64,000 nucleotides of DNA from D2472 sp964275585. GTDB lineage: Bacteria > Pseudomonadota > Gammaproteobacteria > Magnimaribacterales > D2472. Each line of letters begins with the position of its first letter. Positions within the stretch are counted from its first letter, which is position 1. The notes below the pieces were generated by a model. That model saw only the letters and a list, made by a program, of their open reading frames with translations, was not told where the DNA came from and made no database searches. Position numbers and translations under genes: made by a program. Shown one piece after another: positions 18,466 to 25,664 of the stretch. The DNA lies in contig CAXYCJ010000006.1 of NCBI GenBank assembly GCA_964275585.1, positions 124,001-188,000 on the forward strand. The letters are read 5' to 3'.

Positions 18466-19056
18466 TTGAGTAAGCTCGAATCACATCCTACTGGAATTGG
18501 CAGCTCTCCCGCTTTAGTGGTTGTTGATATGTGTCGAGGCTTTATTGATCCCACATCACCTCTTGGCTTTGAATGCGATGAATTAATTGAAGCGAATATT
18601 AGATTGGTTAGTGAATTTCGAGAAAAGAATTTGCCTGTCATTTTTACTACCACTATCTATAGAGATCAATCTGAAGCAAGTGTTTTTAGATTAAAAATTC
18701 CTGCTTTAAATATTTTAAAACCCGGGTCTGAGGAAACATCATTTCTAGAAGAGCTGTCACCCAGTTCAAGTGATACGCTGATTGAAAAGAAATTTGCGAG
18801 TGCTTTTTTTGAGACTAATTTAGCCATTGAACTCCATCAAATGCATGTAGACTCAGTGGTTGTTTCTGGTGTTACAACAAGTGGCTGTGTTCGAGCCACA
18901 GCATTAGACTCTTTACAAAATAATTTTCTTACAATAATTGCAGAGGACTGCGTGGGCGACAGGGATTTGAATGCCCATCAAGCTAATTTATTCGATCTAC
19001 AAGCCAAGTATGCTGATGTAATTCTTTCTGAAGCAATTTGGAGAGAAAAAACTTAA
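18466..19056 (+). CDS. Isochorismatase-fold amidohydrolase, N-carbamoylsarcosine amidase-like
   Basis: 196 residues from a TTG start that lies 3 bp after hyuB, without an obvious ribosome site, so translation is probably coupled. The cysteine-hydrolase triad is visible: Asp21 in ALVVVDMCRGF, Lys109 in EKKFASAFF and the nucleophile Cys141 in VVSGVTTSGCVRATALDS. SGVTTSGCVRATA is the pattern of N-carbamoylsarcosine amidase and related carbamoyl hydrolases. Behind an ATP-dependent hydantoinase, the simplest job is to release ammonia and CO2 from the N-carbamoyl amino acid product, giving for example sarcosine. Nicotinamidase or isochorismatase activity is less likely in this context. The last codons overlap the left end of the small-RNA repeat. 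Confidence 0.8.
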   Translation: MSKLESHPTGIGSSPALVVVDMCRGFIDPTSPLGFECDELIEANIRLVSEFREKNLPVIFTTTIYRDQSEASVFRLKIPALNILKPGSEETSFLEELSPSSSDTLIEKKFASAFFETNLAIELHQMHVDSVVVSGVTTSGCVRATALDSLQNNFLTIIAEDCVGDRDLNAHQANLFDLQAKYADVILSEAIWREKT

Positions 19057-19075
19057 ACTTTTTTGCAAAAAGGTG

Positions 19076-19103
19076 TTGACACTTTTAATCAGAAGCGTAT
19101 ATT
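19076..19103 (+). promoter_or_regulatory. Strong sigma-70 promoter of small RNA copy 2
   Basis: TTGACA (19076-19081), a 16-bp spacer identical to that of copy 1, and TATATT (19098-19103). The start is expected near 19109-19111. The promoter follows the amidase stop codon by only 20 bp. Confidence 0.8.
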
Positions 19104-19108
19104 TAATA

Positions 19109-19327
19109 GACCAACTCGGACCGACTTACAAACAACTGCAGACGGGAGTAAGAGAGAAAGAGAAGGAAGAGACGAAGGGCGAAAGCGATACTAAGAGTCG
19201 ACAATAAAAAAGAGCTTAGTACCCCACCAAGAAGGCAAGAGAAAACCTTCAAGGAGCTAAAGAAAATCTCACTTTAGACCCCTTCCAATCTCGAACTTAA
19301 AGAAACAGAGCTAGCTCTGTTTTTTTT
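19109..19327 (+). ncRNA. Unidentified small RNA, copy 2 of 2
   Basis: Same length and architecture as the copy at 8687-8905. Over the transcribed part I count six substitutions and one inserted base; all fall outside the stems (linkers, one hairpin loop and the terminator loop, where TT becomes TA). Every predicted helix is intact, and again there is no ATG or GTG. Similarity extends left without a gap into the last codons of the amidase gene (from about 19045) and ends at the terminator. The downstream gene is pyruvate kinase, starting 38 bp after the T tract. A free regulatory RNA and a cis-acting leader with attenuator are both possible. Confidence 0.8.
19304..19327 (+). terminator. Terminator of small RNA copy 2
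   Basis: AACAGAGC/GCTCTGTT stem with a TA loop, followed by a run of T residues. It is the same hairpin as in copy 1 with a changed loop base. Confidence 0.9.
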
Positions 19328-19365
19328 CGCCTTAAATAAATTCATTTCATGTATGATTCGCGATT

Positions 19366-20778
19366 ATGACCCCTATTAAGACAAAAATTATTGCAACCAC
19401 TGGACCGAGCACGAACTCTTATCCAATGCTTAAAAAAATGCATGCTAACGGTATGGATGTTGTTCGATTAAATATGTCTCATGCGACTCACAAAGAAGCT
19501 GCATTAATTATCGATCATGTTAATCAGTTAAATAAATTGCAATCAAATAGGTTTGGCCCACTTGGAATTTTACTTGATACCCAAGGTCCAGAGATTAGAA
19601 CAGGAATTAGTAATCAGGATATAGATCTTAAGGTTGGCGATATTGTGAATCTAACCATAAGAGATGATGTGGATGTGGAAACATCATCTATTAAAATTAA
19701 CTACAAAGGTTTAATCAAAAGTGTTTCTAAGGGCTCAAAAATTACCATTGATAATGGTTTGATGAATTTTAAAGTACTGGCAAAAGATAAAGAAAACCTG
19801 AGATGTAGAGTTTTAGATGGAGGCACCCTTGGAAGTAAGCGACATGTAAACCTTCCCGGTGTTAGAGTTGATCTCCCATCAATAACAAAAAAAGATAAAA
19901 AAGATATTGCATTTGCTATTAAAAATAATGTTCCTTTTATCGCCTTATCTTTTGTGAGGAGTCCAAGTGATGTAATGGAACTCCGCGCTATTTTAAAGCG
20001 AAACAAATCATCTGCAAAAATCATTGCAAAAATTGAAAATCAGGAAGGGCTTGATAATATTCACGACATAACAAAAGCAGCAGATATTATTATGGTTGCC
20101 AGAGGTGACCTTGGGATAGAGACAAATTTAGCTGATTTACCAAACATTCAGAGAAGAATAATGTACTCTACAGCCAAATGGGGAAAGCGCTCTATTGTTG
20201 CAACACATCTACTTGAGTCAATGATCGCTCATCCAGCCCCAACGAGAGCTGAAGTTACCGATGTAGCAAATGCAATATATGAGGGCGCCGATGCAGTTAT
20301 GCTCTCAGGGGAGACTAGCGTAGGACAATATCCCCTTAAATGTTTGCAAATGCTTAAAAATATTGCAAGTAAAACAGAGCAATATAGAACTTTGGGTTAT
20401 GAAGAGCATTTAACAGTTGATTCAGATTGGCAGAATATCGCTCTTGGAGCTAGAGATCTAGCTGAGCGTATTAAAGCAGATGGTATCTTGGTTATTACAA
20501 GATCTGGTCAAACAGCCAACGTCATATCTAACACGAAGCCATTTAGAATGCCTATATATGCATTCACAAATAATCAAGAAACATATCATCACCTGAGCTT
20601 AATAGGAGGCATTCAAGCTAAATTTATTAAATCCATTAGAAACCAAGCACAAACTATTTTAAAAATTAAAGCAGAATTACATAAAACCATTAAACCTAGA
20701 AAAAACTTAAAATTTGTTTTGATTTCAGGTCTTTATTCAGAATCTCATACAGATTCCATTCAAGTTATTAAAATATAA
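19366..20778 (+). CDS. pyk: Pyruvate kinase
   Basis: 470 residues, normal for the bacterial enzyme that makes pyruvate and ATP from phosphoenolpyruvate and ADP. Signatures: KIIATTGPST and VVRLNMSHAT at the N-terminus, LDTQGPEIRTG, IIAKIENQEG (catalytic Lys) and IMVARGDLGIE for metal and phosphate binding. The C-terminal regulatory domain is complete. A possible -10 TATGAT at 19352-19357 would give a nearly leaderless transcript; alternatively it is read from the small-RNA promoter. Two bases separate it from marC. It sits beside the glucoside operon and completes the lower part of that route. Confidence 0.93.
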   Translation: MTPIKTKIIATTGPSTNSYPMLKKMHANGMDVVRLNMSHATHKEAALIIDHVNQLNKLQSNRFGPLGILLDTQGPEIRTGISNQDIDLKVGDIVNLTIRDDVDVETSSIKINYKGLIKSVSKGSKITIDNGLMNFKVLAKDKENLRCRVLDGGTLGSKRHVNLPGVRVDLPSITKKDKKDIAFAIKNNVPFIALSFVRSPSDVMELRAILKRNKSSAKIIAKIENQEGLDNIHDITKAADIIMVARGDLGIETNLADLPNIQRRIMYSTAKWGKRSIVATHLLESMIAHPAPTRAEVTDVANAIYEGADAVMLSGETSVGQYPLKCLQMLKNIASKTEQYRTLGYEEHLTVDSDWQNIALGARDLAERIKADGILVITRSGQTANVISNTKPFRMPIYAFTNNQETYHHLSLIGGIQAKFIKSIRNQAQTILKIKAELHKTIKPRKNLKFVLISGLYSESHTDSIQVIKI

Positions 20779-20780
20779 GC

Positions 20781-21407
20781 ATGTTCGATCAAGTTATAGA
20801 AAGCATTATCTTGTTATTTGTTGCTGTAGACCCCATTGCTTTGATTCCAATTTTTGCAAGCTTAACTCAAGGCATGAGCAAGCAAGATATGAGGAAAGTA
20901 TACGTTCATGCTAGCTTAGTTTCCTTTTGTATCTTGTCAGCGTTTTGGTTATTTGGAGCATCAGTGCTTAGCGTTATGGGCATTTCAATGAGTTCTTTTA
21001 AAATTATTGGAGGGTTATTTTTAATTGCAATTGCTTTCCAAATGGTTTTAGAGCAAAGGCAGGAAAGAAGACAAAATACGGCTGACATTGCCTTAGATGA
21101 TGAGTCTCTTCAATCTTTAGCTATTTTTCCGATTGCTACCCCATTGATAGCTGGACCAGGCGCCATGACAGCTGCGTTATTGCTAGCAGAAGAAAGGTCT
21201 AATGTACCTTTAGAAATATTAATTAACTTTATTCCGATTATGGCTATTGTTTTGATGGCAGCCATAGCCATGTGGCTATCAGCAAATCTTGCCAACAAGG
21301 TAAGCCCAACAATTATTATTGTGATTCAAAAAATATTTGGCATTCTCTTAGGAGCCCTTGCAATTGAGTTTGTGGTCACAGGTATTATCGAGTCTTTTAA
21401 TCTATAG
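20781..21407 (+). CDS. MarC-family integral membrane protein
   Basis: 208 residues with six predicted membrane helices. The opening IILLFVAVDPIALIPIFASLTQGM and the repeat-like second half FPIATPLIAGPGAMTAALLL carry the two inverted Asp/Pro and Gly-Pro-Gly motifs of the family (MarC, YchE, YhgN). The transported substrate is not established for the family; some members affect amino-acid export. It is co-transcribed with pyk and its stop overlaps the convergent LacI gene by 6 bp. Confidence 0.85.
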   Translation: MFDQVIESIILLFVAVDPIALIPIFASLTQGMSKQDMRKVYVHASLVSFCILSAFWLFGASVLSVMGISMSSFKIIGGLFLIAIAFQMVLEQRQERRQNTADIALDDESLQSLAIFPIATPLIAGPGAMTAALLLAEERSNVPLEILINFIPIMAIVLMAAIAMWLSANLANKVSPTIIIVIQKIFGILLGALAIEFVVTGIIESFNL

Positions 21408-22409
21408 CTTTTGTAAAGATTCGCGCATTACTAACTCTGATTTAAATTCCTTAGAGTTTGTTTGTTCGCTTAAACCATCAAATTTAGCCATTAATACTTT
21501 TGCGGCATGATTAGCCATTTTTTCGACTGGCTGTTTCACAGTTGTCAATGCTGGCCAGAGTTGATGAGCTATAGGTGAGTCATCAAAGCCAACTACCGAC
21601 AGATCTGTTGGGATTTTAAGTCCTTTCATTTGAGCTGATTTCATAATTCCAGCTGCCATAGAATCATTGCTTGCAAATATTGCTGTTGGAGTATTACTTG
21701 AATGAAAAATCTCGACCCCGGCATCAAAACCAGATTTAAAACTAAAATTTCCTTGCTTAATCCAATGGTCATTTTGAGCAATATCATTATTTTTTATTGC
21801 ATCTAGATACCCGTTAAATCGAAGGGTGGACGCAGAGTGCTTTGAATGACCTTTGATGAAACCTATGTCTTTGTGACCATGTTTGATAATTTCTGATGTA
21901 AGGGTGTATGCAGCTTCATAATCATTTGATGAAACATATAAAGAGTCAGGATTCATAATCTTAGGTGCAATAACTGAAAAATTAATTTGATTTGAGGTTA
22001 AGTGGTTTAAAAAATCTTCCATATCACTCAGAGGAGGGGTGATAATTAATCCGTCAATTTTTAGATCCTCTACAAATTCAACAATTTCATTATTTAAGCT
22101 GGGAGATTGGTAATCACATTCTTGTATTACTAAATTGTAGCCAGTAAGCTTGCAAGCTTTAAAGATACCGCTTTGAACATCTGCTAAATATGCTTTATTC
22201 GGATTATCATAGAGTAAAGCAATTATATATGATCTTTTTGATCTTAAGCTTTGAGCGCTTTTATTTGGCTTAAAGCCAAGTTTTTTTACAGATGCAAGAA
22301 CCTTATCCTTTGTTAAGTCTGCTACATTGACTTCATTATTGATAACCCTTGAAACAGTTTTAATTGATACTGCTGCGTCTTTTGAAACATCTTTAATTGT
22401 TACTGACAT
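21402..22409 (-). CDS. LacI-family transcriptional regulator of the glucoside operon
   Basis: 335 residues: an N-terminal helix-turn-helix (TIKDVSKDAAVSIKTVSRVINNE), the hinge helix NKSAQSLRSKRS at about residues 51-62, then a periplasmic-binding-protein-like sugar domain (LKIDGLIITPP, GHKDIGFIKGH, TAIFASNDSMAAG, LSVVGFDDSPIA, LTTVKQPVEKMA). It is transcribed divergently from the symporter / glucokinase / GH3 operon and is expected to repress that operon until a sugar binds. A matching operator lies at 22464-22479. The effector is probably glucose or a beta-glucoside, judging from the controlled genes. Confidence 0.9.
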   Translation of the reverse strand: MSVTIKDVSKDAAVSIKTVSRVINNEVNVADLTKDKVLASVKKLGFKPNKSAQSLRSKRSYIIALLYDNPNKAYLADVQSGIFKACKLTGYNLVIQECDYQSPSLNNEIVEFVEDLKIDGLIITPPLSDMEDFLNHLTSNQINFSVIAPKIMNPDSLYVSSNDYEAAYTLTSEIIKHGHKDIGFIKGHSKHSASTLRFNGYLDAIKNNDIAQNDHWIKQGNFSFKSGFDAGVEIFHSSNTPTAIFASNDSMAAGIMKSAQMKGLKIPTDLSVVGFDDSPIAHQLWPALTTVKQPVEKMANHAAKVLMAKFDGLSEQTNSKEFKSELVMRESLQKL

Positions 22410-22425
22410 ATGTTTTTAATTATGA

Positions 22426-22454
22426 TTGCCTTATCTTACTATTTTAATGATAAT
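22426..22454 (+). promoter_or_regulatory. Promoter of the glucoside-uptake operon
   Basis: TTGCCT (22426-22431) and GATAAT (22449-22454) are 17 bp apart. Transcription would start near 22461, downstream of the ATG at 22457, which argues that the true start codon of the symporter is at 22493. Confidence 0.5.
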
Positions 22455-22463
22455 GTATGTTCT

Positions 22464-22479
22464 TTGACAACGATATCAA
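22464..22479. promoter_or_regulatory. LacI-type operator
   Basis: TTGACAACGATATCAA is an imperfect palindrome (12 of 16 positions symmetric) with the central CG that LacI/CcpA-type regulators bend. It lies just after the predicted start of transcription, where a bound repressor would block the polymerase. The adjacent divergent LacI gene is the natural partner. Confidence 0.6.
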
Positions 22480-22492
22480 TCAGGCAGTATTA

Positions 22493-24064
22493 ATGTTATT
22501 TAGCAACTTAGATATATTTATTGTCGCATTCTATTGCGTTGGAATTATATTTTTAGCTCAATATGTATCACGCTCTCAATCTGGCGTAGAAAAAACTACA
22601 GAAGATTACTTTTTAGCTGGTAGGTCGCTGCCATGGTGGGCGATTGGAGCTTCTTTAATTGCAGCAAATATTTCAGCTGAGCAAATTATAGGTATGTCTG
22701 GTCAAGGCTTTGCGGTGGGGATGGCGATTGCTACATATGAGCTCACTGCAGCAATTGCTTTAATTGTAATGGCAAAATATTTCCTTCCACTATTTTTAGA
22801 GAAAAAAATCTATACCATGCCCCAATTTCTTGAGCAAAGATTTGATAAAAGAGTGAGTCTTGTTTTGTCATTTTTTTGGCTTGCTGTTTATGTATTTATT
22901 AATCTAACAAGTGTACTCTGGCTAGGGTCGCTAGCGATTAGCTCTTTGACGGGCTTAGATTTATTTTATGGTCTAGTTCTATTGGCACTTTTATCTCTTG
23001 CATATTCATTATGGGGCGGTCTAAAAGCGGTAGCAATGACTGATATTATTCAAGTTGTCTTGTTAATTTTTGGAGGCCTATCAGTATCTTACATAGCGTT
23101 AAATCAGATTTCTGATGGTGCTGGAATACTCAATGGCTTGGGTCAAGTTTATCAATTACTACCAGAGAAATTTGACATGATTCTGTCTCCTGATCATGAG
23201 GCTTATCAAGATTTGCCAGGTGTTTGGGTCTTGATTGGTGGTCTTTGGATCGCGCATTTTGCATACTGGGGCTTTAATCAATACATAACTCAAAGAGCCT
23301 TGGGAGCTAAATCTTTGCCAGAGGCGCAAAAAGGAGTCATGTTTGCTGCATATTTAAAGCTTTTGATGCCTTTTGTTGTAGTGCTTCCTGGGATTTGTGC
23401 CGCTGTTATATATCCCACCTTAGATCCAGCTGATGCTGATAAAGCATACCCAATGATGATGTCTTTACTGCCTAATGGATTGTTTGGTCTTACTTTTGCA
23501 GCCTTAATTGCAGCAATTGTTTCTTCTCTAGCATCAATGACAAATAGTATAAGCACTATTTTTACAATGGACATTTACAGGAGTTTTACTAAATCATCTC
23601 CGTCTCAAAAAAAATTGGTTAATATTGGTAGAAACGTTGCTTGGATTGCACTGGTGATTGCGGTTTTGTGTGCTAAGCCTCTGCTCGGAAGCATGGAGTC
23701 TGCATTTCAATATATTCAAAATTTTACAGGATTCTTTACTCCTGGAATTTTAGTTATATTTTTAGTCGCTTTATTCTGGAAAAAAGCTACTACCTTAAGT
23801 GTTTTAGTTGCAGCAATCATGTCTTTAATTCTTTCTTTGGCTATATTCCTTCTTTTTCCTGAATATCCATTTATTCATAGAATGGGTGTTGTCTTTCTTG
23901 TTTCAGGCTTTGGCTGTTATTTAACTTCATTGCTTCAAGGTTATAGCGATCAAGAAAAAGCAATTAATTTACAAGGCATTAATTTTTCTACCTCTAGAGC
24001 CTTTAATATTAATATAGGGATAGTGCTATTCATTCTCTCTTTAGTATATTTATTATTATGGTAG
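22493..24064 (+). CDS. Sodium/solute symporter (SSS family), probable sugar transporter
   Basis: 523 residues from the ATG at 22493, with about 14 membrane helices. An in-frame ATG at 22457 is less likely because it precedes the predicted transcript start and would put the operator inside the coding region. Typical SSS features are DYFLAGRSLPWWAIGASLIAANISAEQIIGMSG cut into its two parts: the DYFLAGR loop and the sodium-site helix. GFNQYITQRALGA follows in mid-protein. With glucokinase, lactonase and beta-glucosidase behind it, glucose or a small glucoside is the likely cargo (SGLT-like). The stop overlaps the glucokinase start. Confidence 0.88.
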   Translation: MLFSNLDIFIVAFYCVGIIFLAQYVSRSQSGVEKTTEDYFLAGRSLPWWAIGASLIAANISAEQIIGMSGQGFAVGMAIATYELTAAIALIVMAKYFLPLFLEKKIYTMPQFLEQRFDKRVSLVLSFFWLAVYVFINLTSVLWLGSLAISSLTGLDLFYGLVLLALLSLAYSLWGGLKAVAMTDIIQVVLLIFGGLSVSYIALNQISDGAGILNGLGQVYQLLPEKFDMILSPDHEAYQDLPGVWVLIGGLWIAHFAYWGFNQYITQRALGAKSLPEAQKGVMFAAYLKLLMPFVVVLPGICAAVIYPTLDPADADKAYPMMMSLLPNGLFGLTFAALIAAIVSSLASMTNSISTIFTMDIYRSFTKSSPSQKKLVNIGRNVAWIALVIAVLCAKPLLGSMESAFQYIQNFTGFFTPGILVIFLVALFWKKATTLSVLVAAIMSLILSLAIFLLFPEYPFIHRMGVVFLVSGFGCYLTSLLQGYSDQEKAINLQGINFSTSRAFNINIGIVLFILSLVYLLLW

Positions 24065-25011
24065 TGAACTACAAAGCTCCTAAAACACAAACTAAAATTC
24101 TTTTAGTAGATATTGGTGGAACCAATGTTAGAACCTGTAAGGCAATCTTAGGCTCAGGTGAGTTAATGAATCCTCACAAGGAAAATACTAACTGCCTAAA
24201 ATCTTTTGATGAGCTTATTCAAAAATTTTTAGATGAAGACCCTCAAATCAAACATATAGTTTTTTCAGTTGCCGGTCCCAAGATTAATCAAGCAATCTCT
24301 ATGACAAATAGAGATTTCAAAATTGATAAGAATGAAATCCTTAAAACATTTAACCTTGAATCTTGCCATGTTTTAAATGACTGGGAATCTATTGGTTACA
24401 GCCTAGCTTTGTTTGACAAGAATGACATGCATGTTATCAATAAGGGAAAGCAATTTAATAACACTGCCTTAATGATTGGACCTGGAACTGGCTTAGGTGC
24501 TGCCTTGGTAGTAAACAATGACATTGTTTTGCCAACTGAAATAGGTAATAGCTGCTTTTCAATAAACTCATTAATGGCTCAAACAGAGCTAAGTAATTCA
24601 AATGATTTTGTTGTGATTGAGGATTTGATTTCTGGTGGTGGCATTTCTAACATTTTTCGTCACTTTTCTGGTGAAGACAAAGCACCTGAAACAATACTTG
24701 AGTCTTATCATCAAAATTCGACTGCTAAACATGCAATTGATCAATTTGCTATATGTTTATCCCAGGTACTTTCCGAGCTTGCAATGACATATATGCCTGG
24801 TAGGGGAATTTTTCTTGCAGGGGGTCTTATGCGCTCCTTGGTAAAACATCTAGATATAAGTGAGTTTACATCTAACTTTTTACTTAACAGAAAACCAATG
24901 CATGCAGATGTTCTAAGGGAAATTCCAATTGCATTGATCACAAGAGAAATGACATGCCTGCATGGAAACCTTAACTATGTAAATAACTTGAACCTAAAAT
25001 CTATTATCTAA
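24058..25011 (+). CDS. glk: Glucokinase
   Basis: 317 residues, the size of the proteobacterial Glk family. It phosphorylates free glucose with ATP in the cytoplasm. Visible motifs are LLVDIGGTNVRT (ATP phosphate loop), HVLNDWESIGYSL (sugar-binding Asn-Asp) and MIGPGTGLGAALV; GIFLAGGLMRSL near the end is the adenosine motif. The ATG overlaps the last two codons of the symporter gene, and the next start follows the stop by one base, so these genes are tightly co-translated under the LacI regulator. Confidence 0.88.
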   Translation: MVVNYKAPKTQTKILLVDIGGTNVRTCKAILGSGELMNPHKENTNCLKSFDELIQKFLDEDPQIKHIVFSVAGPKINQAISMTNRDFKIDKNEILKTFNLESCHVLNDWESIGYSLALFDKNDMHVINKGKQFNNTALMIGPGTGLGAALVVNNDIVLPTEIGNSCFSINSLMAQTELSNSNDFVVIEDLISGGGISNIFRHFSGEDKAPETILESYHQNSTAKHAIDQFAICLSQVLSELAMTYMPGRGIFLAGGLMRSLVKHLDISEFTSNFLLNRKPMHADVLREIPIALITREMTCLHGNLNYVNNLNLKSII

Positions 25012-25012
25012 A

Positions 25013-25651
25013 TTGAAAGAGGGCGAAACACTAAAGCTGGCCAAATCAATAGCCCAATCTTTAGATGCTGAGATTGAACAAAATGGCAATGCGTCCTTGG
25101 TTCTCTCCGGTGGACAAAGCCCAATTCAGATTTTTCATCACTTAAATCAAATTGATCTTGAATGGTCTAAGGTGAATATTCTTTTGGGAGATGATCGAGT
25201 AGTTGATAAGGACCACCATGACTCTAATGAAAAGTTAATTAAAGATCATTTGCTTATCAATAAAGCCAAAAGAGCTAATTATATTTCTTTATTATATCCA
25301 ATGCTATCGTACGATTCTTTAGTTTTTCCATTTACAGTTGTATTGCTAGGCCTTGGTGTGGATGGGCACTTCGCATCATTATTTTCAAGCCTATTAGAGG
25401 ACAAGAATTTATTTGATATTAATGCTCAACCTGAAATCTATTCTTCAATCAGCCCTCTAGGGGAGCCATCTTATCAAAGAGTTACAATGAATTTAGCTAT
25501 GCTTACAAGTACACATCGATGTATTTTATTGGTCTCAAGTAATGCAAAACGTAACATAATCACACAAGGCAAGATAAACAAAGATTTACCAATTTACTAT
25601 TTGCTAAATCAGAGTAAAGTCAAAATAGAATTTTCTGATTCAGATTTTTAA
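25013..25651 (+). CDS. pgl: 6-Phosphogluconolactonase
   Basis: 212 residues, DevB/Pgl type, from a TTG start one base after the glk stop. The N-terminal SLVLSGGQSPIQIF resembles the sugar-phosphate loop, VNILLGDDRVV the family's Asp-Asp-Arg site, and LLGLGVDGHFASLF the catalytic GxDGHxAS motif. It hydrolyses 6-phosphogluconolactone, which links glucokinase to the pentose phosphate or Entner-Doudoroff route. Glucose-6-phosphate dehydrogenase is not in the window. Some residues are shorter than in the usual 230-residue enzyme, but no key motif is missing. Confidence 0.85.
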   Translation: MKEGETLKLAKSIAQSLDAEIEQNGNASLVLSGGQSPIQIFHHLNQIDLEWSKVNILLGDDRVVDKDHHDSNEKLIKDHLLINKAKRANYISLLYPMLSYDSLVFPFTVVLLGLGVDGHFASLFSSLLEDKNLFDINAQPEIYSSISPLGEPSYQRVTMNLAMLTSTHRCILLVSSNAKRNIITQGKINKDLPIYYLLNQSKVKIEFSDSDF

Positions 25652-25664
25652 GTTAGGAGAGATT

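Noticed and set aside
22457..22492. ATG at 22457 as the symporter start
   Set aside because: It precedes the predicted transcript start and would include the operator; the ATG at 22493 fits better.
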